From: Isohypsibius dastychi
Taxonomy: Eukaryota; Tardigrada; Eutardigrada; Parachela; Isohypsibiidae
NCBI GenBank assembly: GCA_034696485.1
Contig: JAQIWT010000296.1
Coordinates: 1 to 24,448 of the forward strand
Length of the DNA: 24,448 bases
Reading direction: 5' to 3'
Translations under genes and position numbers: made by a program
Shown: positions 1-9,730 of the stretch, in pieces
Layout: each line of letters opens with the position of its first letter
Position numbering within the stretch: position 1 is the stretch's first letter
The notes under the pieces: model-generated
Seen by the model: only the letters and a program-made list of their open reading frames with translations
The model's database searches: none
What the model was told of the DNA's origin: nothing

Positions 1-323
1 TTCCCATTCCGATAATGGCGCAATGGTATTCTCAGTATTTCTTCGGATTCCCGTATGTTCAACTATGGCTACGAACTTTGCTCTATTCAGCCTCTGTTCC
101 GAGTCCGGTGAGAATGAGAGTGAAGCAGTTAAAGAAACATCTGTGGTCATTGTCAGTATTCTTACAGGTGATATTTCTGGCGCTGAATGCAGATTATCGA
201 GAAGGATTGGTCAACCTTGTACAAAGAGTCTCGGGGCTTCTTTCACCGGGGCGAACAACGGAGAGCAGAAATAAGATAATCCCATCGAGAGCACCAGATT
301 TCTCATGTAATTTGCGGACCTGA
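1..323 (+). CDS. C-terminal part of a rhodopsin-like GPCR (partial, truncated by window edge)
   Basis: The frame is open from base 3 (CCC ATT CCG ...) and encodes the end of TM6, TM7 and the cytoplasmic tail. A 60-nt intron at 108-167 (GTGAGA...TTACAG) follows the residues SVPSP, and exon 2 begins VIFLALNADYREGL and stops at 321-323. The intron has a multiple of three nucleotides and no stop, so retention would keep the frame. The encoded residues closely match the last part of the complete receptor at 22089-23118: FPIPIMAQW here against FPIPIVAQW there, then FFGFPYVQLWLRTLLYS against FFGFPYAQLWLRTLIYS. The intron is at the same place and phase (0). The tails diverge after NADYREGL. The gene is therefore a paralogue in a local receptor family whose 5' part lies outside the window. 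The canonical NPxxY of TM7 is replaced by SPV(I/F)F. The ligand is unknown. Confidence 0.85.
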   Translation, partial: PIPIMAQWYSQYFFGFPYVQLWLRTLLYSASVPSPVRMRVKQLKKHLWSLSVFLQVIFLALNADYREGLVNLVQRVSGLLSPGRTTESRNKIIPSRAPDFSCNLRT

Positions 324-1353
324 CAACTTTGTAACAAAGGTTTTTGGCATGTACTATATTTGAACTTCTGCACTAGTTTAGTATAAACGTCGTGATTCAA
401 TGCATCGTATCACGCAGAACACTGGGTCGTTGTTGATACACAGGTTCTAGTAGCCGTCTGCAACCCTCTAGATGGCATTTAAGTCACAGGTGCTCTGTCG
501 AGGTTTCCCACACCAGTTCGCGGCTTTCGCTTTGGAAATGAACGGCTTTACAAAAGTGATAAAATATGGAGAGCTTATTGATATCAAGTCTCATTCATTC
601 ACACCAGGTCATGGTGATGAACCAGAGAAACTGTATCACAAATCCAGTCCGAGTTCGTGGATGATAACGTGAATACAGTTCCCAAAATGGAGGACTTCTT
701 GTTTTTTGAACTAGAAAAGCCATTTTGGGAGATTATTTTCGTGCTCTCGTGCGCTGGCTCCGTCCAAACATCGGAGTTTCCCGTTTAACTTGACGCTGTG
801 ATTACAGTTGCAATCGTAATTTTGTGACAACAGTCAACAACCCAAGCGCAACAAATATACGCTGAGTGTTGATTGACGAAAATTTCTGCTTTCTCGGTTA
901 CTCACCATGTCACTCATGTGATATTCCCTTATTTAAACTGTCAACGTATATTCCTCCTGACATTCAAGAAACGCTCAGATTTTATTTTCTTTGCACTCTG
1001 TTTAACAGACACTGGAGTCCTTTTTCGGAACTCCGTTTCCATTTAATTCAAAATAAATCAGCAGCAAAAAATGTCAACGTTTTCATTTCTCTTTATTCTA
1101 CTTGGCGACTAAGCGAGCATAAAAAATCCATGGCAGTAAAAAAAATAGTGCCGACTACAGAAAAAAACCACGAACACTAACTGCAATTGAAATAATTACT
1201 TAATTACCGAAGTCGGACTTAGACAAGGAATGGATATAAAGAACACAAAGTTTGATTTGGCATAGAAAATATGATTCGATTATTCGTGCTGATCCGTGCG
1301 AAACAGGCGATGAGAAGAACACTCCATTCAGTTGAGCAATTCGACGGATTACC
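324..1353. other. Intergenic region, no supported gene
   Basis: About 1 kb between the GPCR tail and the 3' end of the RING gene. Short open frames on the plus strand (472-672 and one near 866-1180 without an ATG) show no domain, signal peptide or consistent splice signals, and I treat them as chance. The stretch is AT-rich and contains one clear inverted repeat (681-729). Confidence 0.5.
680..730. repeat. Inverted repeat, 10-11 bp stem
   Basis: CCCAAAATGG at 681-690 is the exact reverse complement of CCATTTTGGG at 720-729, and T680/A730 extends the pair by one. The loop is 29 nt. It could be a transcript hairpin or a remnant of a small transposon. No target-site duplication is evident. Confidence 0.6.
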
Positions 1354-2369
1354 TCAATTGTCGAAGATGAATACTTTTCGCGGTGGAGTTAAGCTGATTT
1401 TGCGACATTTGGGGCACTGGGTTCCAAACTGGCGAGTGTGATGTGCGTTCCACCAAGCTTGAACACACGGGGTACAAAAACAATGGCCACAAGTCAATGC
1501 CGATAATCCAGCAGCCAGCTCGTGCTTCTGAAAGTATTTTATTATTTTGCGTAATGATGTAAAAATGATTGTAAATTTTACTTTGTCCAGACAGATTGCG
1601 CAGTCGATTGAAGTCGATGAAGCAGCGCTAATTGCAGCCAAGTCCGTTTTCAGAGCTCCAACATCCATTTGCAGATCATAAACTTTTAACTGCAATTCCT
1701 CAGCGAGATTTCGCATTGCGTGACTGTCGGAGTCAGCCTGAAGTGATCAAGAGACAACGTAGGCTTGACATTGGTATGGAATGACAGATCACCTTACTTT
1801 TTTGAATTCCTTTTTCCAGAAGGATTCCGATCGCTCCGAGCAATCACAAATAGCTTCTTTCAGCTCCACCTGCATTCGCATCCGTTTGACGTCTTGTTCA
1901 CGTTTTGCAAGATCCGCTGACGTATTTCGCAGCTTCAGTTGTAGGGCATCGATATCCACTTGCTGCTGCATGAGTTTGCGCTTCAATCCACGCCGACTTT
2001 CAAGGCTCTAAAAAATACAGGGCATTTTTATCTGGAAACATGAGGCGGATGTTGGAACAGAACGAACTTTTGGCAATTCTTCCGACTTTTCCGAGAGTTG
2101 CTTCTTCAGAAAATCCCTCTCTTTTCGCGCCTGTATACGAAAGCATAAAAACCTTATCAAATTCACATGGACGAACCATTTACCTTGTCAAGTTCGTCAT
2201 CCTTAATTTTGTTGAGCTCCTCAGCTTCATCAAGGCTTTTACGAATGGCTATGGTTTTGGCACGCTGTTTCCGGAGTTCAAACTTCAGTGGATCGGTTTG
2301 CTCTTTTACGAGGAGCCAATAATTATCCGCGGCGTTGAGCGGTCTTTGCGATCGCAATAATCGTGACAT
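1354..2369 (-). CDS. Coiled-coil protein with C-terminal C3HC4 RING finger (probable E3 ubiquitin ligase)
   Basis: Five exons on the minus strand: 2369-2184, 2130-2068, 2007-1798, 1737-1582 and 1527-1354, all joined in phase 0, giving 262 residues. Residues about 30-190 are rich in heptad-like K/E/L/R sequence and predict a coiled coil. The C-terminal RING has CAIC (C199, C202), then CGHCFCTPC (C218, H220, C223, C226) and CPKC (C243, C246), which is a complete C3HC4 set. The 54-nt intron at 1528-1581 falls inside the RING between CLDK and KHEL. RING proteins of this layout usually recruit E2 enzymes, so ubiquitin transfer is the likely role (inference from family). The intron at 2008-2067 uses a GTTCGT donor. 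An acceptor at 2394-2396 leaves the frame open to base 2393, so a further 5' exon is possible. I chose the ATG at 2369 because nothing upstream is convincing. A degenerate paralogue lies at 17942-18356. Confidence 0.75.
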
Positions 2370-2393
2370 TTTCTGATAGACTTGTGATAGCTC

Positions 2394-2877
2394 CTGGAAA
2401 AACGTGGCGGAATGTAGTCGAGATAAAACGAAAACAAGGTAGGGGGTCCGCTATATTTGAGTAACTGAGTAACCTTGTTACCATGTGGTACCACTGTGAT
2501 TACCACTGTAGTAATCGCAGTTCGGACTGGTCAGTGAAACCGCATAACGGGAAAAATACTTAGTTCCATTTCGATATTCTGGACTAAGATTAAACAGTGA
2601 TCTGCGAGATAGGTTTATGGTTTATGTTTCTTGGGATGATAGGCCGACACACAACACTGGAAATGGAACCGAAAATGACACGAGGCAACGGAAATGACGA
2701 GATTACGAAATGAGCATGGCAACATGGCATAAAGGAACATGGCGAAAAAAGAACTAATAAAACGAACCAGTATGATTCGAAAATGAGGAATGATGTGACT
2801 GAGAAGATTTGGCTCCATGAATTTGGTCATTTTGGCGAGAAACAGGAGATTGGAATGATGAAGTTTCGGTTGACGCA
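2394..2877. other. Intergenic / possible 5' leader of the RING gene
   Basis: No supported gene. The part at 2460-2515 is dense in GTAAC/GTTAC/GTAAT-type words and includes a perfect 10-bp palindrome GTGGTACCAC (2485-2494), with direct repeats of TTACCACTGT type around it. Any 5' untranslated exon of the minus-strand RING gene would lie here. Confidence 0.4.
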
Positions 2878-5324
2878 TTAGACCTCATCGCTGCTATTTC
2901 CATGGTCCTTCTTTTTGGCTTGAGTTTTCTTGGTCGGCGTGGCGTTTTGCGAAAGAACAGCAGAATAACTGCCAACTGACTGGTTTGGACGTTTGACGGC
3001 CGAACCGGCTCCAGCGCTTTCCTTAGCCTTACTTCCGGTGGCAATTCCGACTGGACTGGGTCGGTTGACAGATTTACCAGGTTTACCGATGGTGCCTCCG
3101 CGCTGAATACGAGCTGGTGGAATGACTCGAGCAGACATTGGTTCCTCGTCCGACGAATCACTGACAGTAATGACTTTGGGTTTGGCATGCTTTTTGGCGG
3201 CCTGCGGTGGAGTCTCTTTTGGCTGAGCAGGCTTTGGCTTCTGTTGCTGCGGATGAACTTTTTCTTTCTTGATCGGCTTTGCCTGAGAACACGATGGCAA
3301 TTCAGGCTCGTCGTCGCTGATGAGTTCGGCTTCAGAACTGATTTCCTTAAAGTCGATCTGTTTGTTGCGGGTCGCTCGAGAGACTCCCTGGATTCCGCTT
3401 GAACTAGCTTCCGGCTCGCTTTCTTTGATTTCATCCGACTCAAAGACTTCCTCCGCAGTTTCACTTCCGCTTATTTCCGACGGCGGCTCTGAATCATCTT
3501 CATTATGATTAGAAGCTGGCTCGTCGTCCGTCTCCGTAACCTCTTCGCCCGCGAAGTCAACTTTGATGACAGGTCCATACTCCAGAGTACCGGGAATGAT
3601 GCGACGCATGAGATGGTGCTTGTGTATTCCGATGACGAAGAGAGAGAAGTCATACCCAACTGGTTTCTTGCGGAAATTGTACTTGACGGAAACGGTTTCA
3701 GGAATCCAGAATTCATGACGGCGGGAGGCTACATGCCAGGCTTGTCTCCCTCCGGGAACGATTTCGAAGCGTCTGGCCATCAGGATGTCGTTTCGACTAC
3801 TTTCTCCACGTCCGTCCTGGATGAAGCTTTTTCCAGAGCGGCTAAATTTTCCTGTCCAGTTTTTGTTCGGCCCAAAAATGCCCGATGCTGGCATGTCTTC
3901 ATCCTTCAATTAAAAGTTGGTTAGATCGCAAATTGATTGGTATCTTAAAAAAGCATAGAACATTTTCGATGAATCTTACTTGTTTGTATCTGGTCGGAGC
4001 TTGTTTTCCAATGGCGAAAAGTTGTGGGCGATCGCTGATAGGAGTGACGGCCCGATATTCCAGCAGGGTGTCAAACTCGGGCTTGGTCAGTTTATTGAGC
4101 ATCGGAGTGATTTTCAACAACGGGCTGCATTCGAAACGTGGAGTCCAAAGATGATGGGAGCCATAAATTCTTTCGAGTTTCACAGCTGCGGCATCGAAGA
4201 TTGCAAACAGCCGGTTTCCGCTGGGAGTCATCTAGACGAACAAACAATATTGATTAGAAAAGGTTCCGTGGAGAAGTATCGGGTCCTTACTTCGAAAATC
4301 AGTCCCGAAGAATGCATCACCATTTGCTGACGTGTTTTGTCAGCTTTCGATGAACGATGAGTGAGTTCACTTGTCATTTTGACTCTTCCCAAGACGGTCA
4401 GCTTGTAATCACCTCCACATGTTCCGTGTTGACCTTCATCCAACTTGACGTTGTAATACACATGACAAGTCCAGTCGATGGGATACTGCGTCGGAGTGAA
4501 CGTTGGCCCATACTGGTTTGCTGCGTGAATAAAAACATGAATTAGATAAACGACGATTTCATGATTTCAAGCTCATACAAGTTTACGGAAGCCTCATGCT
4601 TTCAAAAACCAAGTGTCAATTAAATTAAAACCGCTTGGAAATTAGGAGTTCCGAAATTGCCCAGTAAAATAAATCGAGCAAACGAGAATTTCAAATTTCA
4701 AATCTGACTAAAATTAACCACGGAGGTTTTGGTTTCTTACCGCTCTTGCGGATGATCTGTGTTTCGCCATCCTTGGTCTTCATATACATGCACTCCATAG
4801 CTGTTATCTCATCGCGCTCAAGTCCTTCATAGTGGTTTGGATGTCCATGAAGAAGACGTGGGATATCACCGCATTTCAGAAACCAGGTATACTCCTCGTT
4901 TGGCCGTCCATCTTGCACATCCATAACGTTGTTCAGCTCGACCTATTAGATCAACAAATCAGGATCAACGAATTCATTTCGGAACCCTAAAAAATAAGTT
5001 GTGCAATCAACGAACCTGATAGACGAGGGTTCCCCAGGCATTTGATCCTTCCGAAGAAACATAGCTCAGCGAGAATATCAACGTGTCAAATCGGACGAAG
5101 TCTCCATCTTTCACACTCTTGAAGTCAGCAATTTCGGTATCCCCGGGCACTTGGTTATGACGAACAGGAGGAAAAGCAAGTCGGCTCACTCGTCGGTGAA
5201 AATTACGCAACTTCCATTTCGGTTCATTCAAGGACTCCTGGCGGTGTTCATCCGCGGACCAGGGATAGGCACACAAAATACCGTCCTCTTCTCCTTCTCG
5301 AAATTCTCCGTGCTGATGGGCCAT
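2878..5324 (-). CDS. Unrecognised 672-residue protein with globular N-terminal two thirds and acidic/Lys-rich tail
   Basis: Five exons on the minus strand: 5324-5016, 4942-4741, 4520-4291, 4231-3980 and 3903-2878. Junction phases are 0, 1, 0, 0, and all frames connect without stops. The start MAHQHGEFREG lies in a good ATG context. I recognise no family. Residues 1 to about 450 look folded, with many aromatics, conserved-looking stretches such as GTLVYQVELNNV and WTCHVYYNVKLDEGQ, and four or more scattered cysteines. From about 450 to 672 the chain is low complexity: acidic/Ser stretches (ETDDEP, NHNEDDSEPPSE, DSSDEEP) alternate with Lys/Pro/Gln segments, and it ends KKKDHGNSSDEV. Such tails are common in nuclear chromatin-associated proteins, so a nuclear role is an inference only. 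There is no signal peptide or membrane segment. The first donor is GTTCGT (5015-5010), and intron 2 is longer (220 nt) than its neighbours. Confidence 0.7.
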
Positions 5325-5522
5325 GGTGTATACCGAAAATAAATTGGAGAACCTGGAAGAACTTCGAAGAACCTTGAAGATTTTGGGATATTTCCTGCAA
5401 GACGAATGACTGATCGACTGCCAGTCTGAATGTTATACCGAGTGAACGCGAAGTGATTTGTGGGCGTGTTTATCACGCAGTATACAGGGTTTTAACGTAC
5501 AGGAAATTATCAGAGATGCTTC

Positions 5523-5528
5523 GTTTAT
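5523..5528 (-). terminator. Polyadenylation signal AATAAA of the transposase gene
   Basis: On the minus strand the stop TGA (5532-5530) is followed after one base by AATAAA (TTTATT on the plus strand). This is an unusually tight arrangement, in keeping with a compact element. Confidence 0.5.
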
Positions 5529-5529
5529 T

Positions 5530-8240
5530 TCAGTCTCGGGATATTTTAAATAAAACAGGAAACCAGCGTAGACTTGTACGGTTATCTTCACGAATCATAA
5601 GCAGTTGACGTATTAATTGGTCAGTTTCACAAAATGCTGGTTCGTTGAGGTATGAACTTGATGGGCATAAATGCTCGAAAAAATCCAGGTTCAGAATATT
5701 TGCGGGGTTTAGGGTCGACTGCCAAATAAACGACTGCTGGACATGGGCTCGGCGGCGGCCCAGCACCAATACTTTATTTTCGCCGTTAGCAAAACCCAAC
5801 AAGACGATGCCATGCACCTCGAGGATCTTGATAGGTGGTTTTGATGTGATCCAGTAAGAATTCGTTATGGAACGTTTTAGCCGGCGATTCCAAGACAAAG
5901 CGTCCACTTTTTCACCCGACTTAAGAACAGCGTATTCAAAAACCCGAATGTCAGTGACCTGGAGACGTTGCGAAGCTGCGACATGGTTCGTGACGAAATC
6001 ACGAAGATCTTGTGGCAGATGAGAACGCGACAGTGGTAACCCTCTACCGGACACACGATGAGGATATGCGGGGCCTTTGAATGTGTCCAACATCCTAACA
6101 GTTTGCCACATATCCAACTTAGCTACAATTTCTTTATCAACGTTAATTTTCCCGCATCTAAGCCGTTTGATTACCCGAAAAAAATCCTCGTTTGCAAAAT
6201 TCGCGAAGTTCATGAGAGGTCCCCAGCGACGGTAACATAAAGGGAGATGTTGGAGCTGATGCCAGTTCCAGCCAATCGAGTCTTTTCCAAAGTATAATGT
6301 GCTCAAATACGAGAATTCGGCAAGCATAATTTCGGCGGCATCCGCTCTGTTTTCCATCGTATCGTCACAGGATATTCCGGTTTCCGGTGGATACCAGTCG
6401 GTGAGTAAACAAATGAGGGCTCCGTTTAGTGACCGAAGTAAGTGCCGGATTTCCAAATCGATGATATTCTTCAACAAATAATTCTCGCCGCAAATAAACG
6501 CCACGACATATATTCCAAAAATCAGAGTTTCAGACGATTTCCAGTCTGCATATGACGTTACACTTCCACGAGGCCACCTGATTTAATTAGACGTATTTCA
6601 TTGTTAAGGTGATGTATTGCATTTTAAATAAATACCTGTTCAATGTACTCGGCCTCAGGATGCTTGATATGAAACGATCGACTACTTCTACTCCATCCGA
6701 TGGAATAATGCGAGATCTGTCGTTCGTGTATTTCGCAGTTCCGGAGCTGCCCCCGATGGCACTGCTGGCATCTCGAAAATCAAGTCTGAGTTGACCATAT
6801 GGGAGTTGTTCAATTGGCATTTGGAATAAAATGAATAACAGACTCTTAATCAGGCCCTGGATAATGTGCATGATATCATGAGGAAACGCGGACCCAAAGT
6901 CGAGGTGATCTTTACCTACAAACACCGGTAAATATTTTTATACATTTGTTTCTCGAGACATGACGTTTATAATGATATTTACCCAATCGCTGCAGTTCCG
7001 AAAGTTTCTTAACTCCTTTAAAACCTCCTTCTCGAACTTTCTTCGCTGAGGATGGGTTAGCTGCTCCTTGAATAAGTGTTTGTAGCTCCCAGTAATTTTC
7101 CAAGATACTCTCGTGACTCCGTAATGGGGGTGACACCGGACAATACGGGAAACATGATGTGCTTGCAGGATTCCCGGGGATTGAAACAACTTCGCAGGTT
7201 GTACAAGGGCCGCTGCGTTTATTGGAGCGAGAGAGACCCATAGCGTCACTTCGTGCCGGCGAATCAGCGAAAACAGCTCGCAAGAAAACGCGCCGGTTTT
7301 TCTTCATGACCTTCATTCCGGTGGACGATAATCGTAACAACTGCTTCACAAGAGGTTTGAACAGAACATTCATCGGGATCGATTTTGAACTCACACTGAC
7401 GGCAACAGTGAAAGCGTAATTGTGACGAATTTGGTAAGGAAGGTTGTTGATGAGAACTAACACAATAACCATAGAATTTGTCCGCGAAACGTTGTGGATC
7501 GGCGCTCCGTCGACAAACATTGAAAGCGAAATATCTCCCTTTTCTATGTTTCCACGATAAAATTCTTTTCCATTCCGCATAGATATTTTGCCGGGTTGTT
7601 GACGATCAAATGAATAACTGACACTTTCGTCGTCCAGAACAGTGCAGAGGCTATGCTCCAAATCCGAAACGTAAAACCGATCATATTGTTCATCCATGAG
7701 TTCTTCTGGCACCTCCATCTCCTGTGCACATTTTCCGCAGTTTCTCGGTGCCAGACCTTTTTCCGTTTCCTCGCCGTTAAGAAACACATGTGATGCACAA
7801 TAACGATGACATCGGAACTGCGACTTGGGATTTAAGACATCCTTGTCTAGTAACCATTTGGATTTCGGCATGGTATTCCCAACCGGCAGATATTTCTGCA
7901 AGAATTGCAAGATAGCACCGATGCAAGAATTCGATAGCGCATGGCGTTGGCACAATAAAAGCAAATCAATAACGGCTTCCTCTCTATGATATGGCGAGCC
8001 GTCGTACAGAAAACCTTGTTTTTTGGACCTGATCTGGTCATCATCAGAATCACAAGACGACGATGAGCTTTGAGTGTCCAGTTCGGAATCAACTGCGGTA
8101 CATCGATCTTCGGCAGCCGTAAATAGCTCATCTTCGTCCTTCCGTGTGAGATTTTCGGCTTCTCGTAGCCTCAGCTCCAGAGACTGTAGGCCTCGCTCTG
8201 ACAGATTCTCCACTGTTTTTGGCAATCTGCCTCTCGGCAT
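5530..8240 (-). mobile_element. CMC/CACTA-superfamily DNA transposon, transposase gene (three exons, apparently intact, 861 aa)
   Basis: Exons 8240-6983, 6915-6636 and 6577-5530 join in phases 1 and 2 and stay open for 861 residues. Landmarks, recognised from animal CMC (CACTA/Mirage/Chapaev-like) transposases, are: a basic RGRLPK start; a Ser/Asp-rich linker (about 50-70); a Cys/His cluster (CHRYC...NCGKC, about 144-171); FVDGAPIHN with D244; FADSPARSD with D326 followed by GPCTTC; FPHDIMHIIQGL with D433/H436; then a DUF4218-like tail with HQLQHLP and WGPLMNFANFANEDF (about 619-650). These are the DDE-type catalytic order and C-terminal signature of the group. The ATG at 8240 is chosen over an upstream in-frame ATG at 8402 because the leader between them looks non-coding. 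AATAAA follows the stop by one base. No terminal inverted repeats or target duplication could be found by eye, so element ends are undefined. It may be an active element, a recent relic or a domesticated gene. Confidence 0.75.
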
Positions 8241-8665
8241 GTTTTTGATGAAGCGAAGAAAGATAACGGCATGGTAAAATAACTTGTACTGTAAAACCGA
8301 GTTTATAGAAAAACCACAACAATGCATGCGAGCGGAGCCTCTAAGAGTCAGCTTGGCGGTCAGTGGCACTGTGACGAAATCATGACCGATGAATTCGGTC
8401 ATGAATTACGGTTTCAATGAAGCTTGTAATTTTTGGGCTGCCCGGTGATTGTTTTTCCACACATTTTTTATTTCGTTGATAAAACCCAGAACACGTCCAG
8501 TTATTCGTAAGTAACCATGCTGAAAAAGACGCGTTCAAAGCCAGTTCAAAAACCCAGTTTATAGCAAAACAAACACACTTCCGCTAAATCCGCACCAGCA
8601 CAAGCTGTCAATTTAACGAAAAAACATTAATCATGATCGTTTCTGTCGTATCTTCGTCGCATCCA
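8241..8665. other. Upstream flank of the transposase gene; no other gene seen
   Basis: This interval should hold the transposon's 5' end and the 3' flank of the next minus-strand gene. TGGGTTTT-like words occur near 8482-8490 and 8550-8560 and, inverted, near 5489, but they are too short to call terminal repeats. Confidence 0.35.
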
Positions 8666-9300
8666 TCATCGCTTCTGACGTTTGACCTCGGTTTTAGCGC
8701 CACCAGAGCTGGGACCAGTTTCCTGTCCATCTTCCAGATTCACCACGGGCCATTTCTTTTGAGTGGCAGATGTCGCTTGGTTGCTAGTTTCAGGAGGACG
8801 AGAAAATCGGCACATTTGGTTGATTGGATCTCCTCTGTTACGGCGATAATGAGCACAGACGCAATGTCGCTGAGGTTTGTAGGCGATTTCAAAGTTCAGC
8901 TTGGAACTGGTGAGCACTTCCGGTCCGTGTTTCGTGGGATTTTTGCGCGCTCGAGCAATTTGAGACGAAGTAAAGCACTCCATCAAGACACGTTGACCAC
9001 CAGTTCCTTCACGGAATTTTGGAGCTTTAGTCTGATCCAAAGGAAAGAAGTACGAAGTGATCAATTTTTGTCCGGTGGGGTAGCCTCCTCTGGCAATAAT
9101 GCGGAGACTTTTGATGGCTTTGTGGTTCTGCTCCTGGGTTGGCGATGGATTATCTGGCAGCTTCGGCATCTTTTTCGCGACGATTTCAGTGTACCATTTT
9201 TGGCGTCTCTGAAAAATAAGTAAGCCGTGAAACCAAGAGATTCGCCATCGCAAACAAACTGAAACAAAGCAGTGAATGTTTACGTTCATACCTGGCTCAT
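8666..9300 (-). CDS. Small basic protein of unknown function (183 aa)
   Basis: Two exons on the minus strand. The first is tiny: ATG AGC CAG at 9300-9292. An 83-nt intron (9291-9209, GTATGA...TTTCAG, phase 0) follows, then an exon at 9208-8666 starting RRQKWYTEIVAKK. The protein is rich in Lys/Arg and ends GGAKTEVKRQKR, a possible nuclear localisation signal. A central Cys/His patch (CVCAHYRRN... MC) could bind metal but matches no family I know. There are no membrane segments. It is transcribed divergently from the ELAV-like gene, with starts about 430 bp apart, so the two may share regulatory DNA. A 196-codon open frame on the opposite strand covers the same stretch. I prefer the minus strand because of the clean intron and ATG, but coding status is not certain. 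Confidence 0.5.
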
Positions 9301-9405
9301 GTTGATGAAGACTAAAGATGAGGTATCCTTGAAAGCTCCCTGATTTTCCTGGTGTGGGAGTACGTTTCGCAAAAACGAATTTCCGAAAACTAATTCTGGT
9401 GAAGT

Positions 9406-9445
9406 GGATTCAGGTGCCTGGATTCAGGTGCCTGGATTCAGGTGC
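9406..9445. repeat. Tandem repeat, 14-bp unit x ~3, each with an E-box
   Basis: The unit GGATTCAGGTGCCT is present at 9406-9419 and 9420-9433 and partly (12 bp) at 9434-9445. A further copy of CCTGGATTCAG is at 9474-9484. Each unit contains CAGGTG, the E-box type bound by Snail/ZEB or class I bHLH proteins. Confidence 0.85.
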
Positions 9446-9614
9446 ACGTACACTTGACCAGGATTAAGCACAACCTGGATTCAGTTCCATTTCATTCCAA
9501 TTGCATGACGTCAATCCAGCATGGAAATTCTGAAAACAATGTGACGTCAGCAGGTGGCTTTAAGCTGTCTGCTGCCATATAAAAGCTCCGATGCAAGACC
9601 ACGCTGTATCAGTT
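9406..9614 (+). promoter_or_regulatory. Promoter of the ELAV-like gene: E-box repeats, two CREs, TATA box, initiator
   Basis: In order: three CAGGTG-bearing repeats (9406-9445), palindromic TGACGTCA at 9506-9513 and again at 9542-9549 (cAMP-response/bZIP type), a fourth CAGGTG at 9551-9556, TATAAAAG at 9578-9585, and TCAGTT at 9609-9614. The A of the initiator lies 33 bp from the first T of the TATA box, which is normal spacing for RNA polymerase II. Translation would start 120 bp downstream at 9731. The same interval lies upstream of the minus-strand gene at 9300. Confidence 0.7.
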
Positions 9615-9730
9615 CTCGATCTGCTTCTTTCAACATCGCTGCTGTAAAACTTTTTTCATTCTGCAAGTGTCATTCTTCTTTATCCACGAGGAATTTTATT
9701 TTCGTAAAACTTCGTGACCTTTGTGGAACA

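Noticed and set aside
866-1180. 104-codon open frame on the plus strand
   Set aside because: It has no ATG start, no recognisable domain and low-complexity AT-rich codons.
1354-2369. Assignment of the RING gene to BRE1/RNF20
   Set aside because: A coiled coil plus C-terminal RING is suggestive, but the RING spacing and the short length (262 aa) do not match that family, so no symbol is given.
5340-8650. Terminal inverted repeats of the transposon
   Set aside because: Only short TGGGTTTT-like matches were found between the two flanks. These are not convincing as TIRs.
8633-9223. 196-codon open frame on the plus strand
   Set aside because: It is antisense to the minus-strand gene 8666-9300, which has a clean intron and start. 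Its Ser/Phe/Leu-rich composition mirrors the opposite strand.
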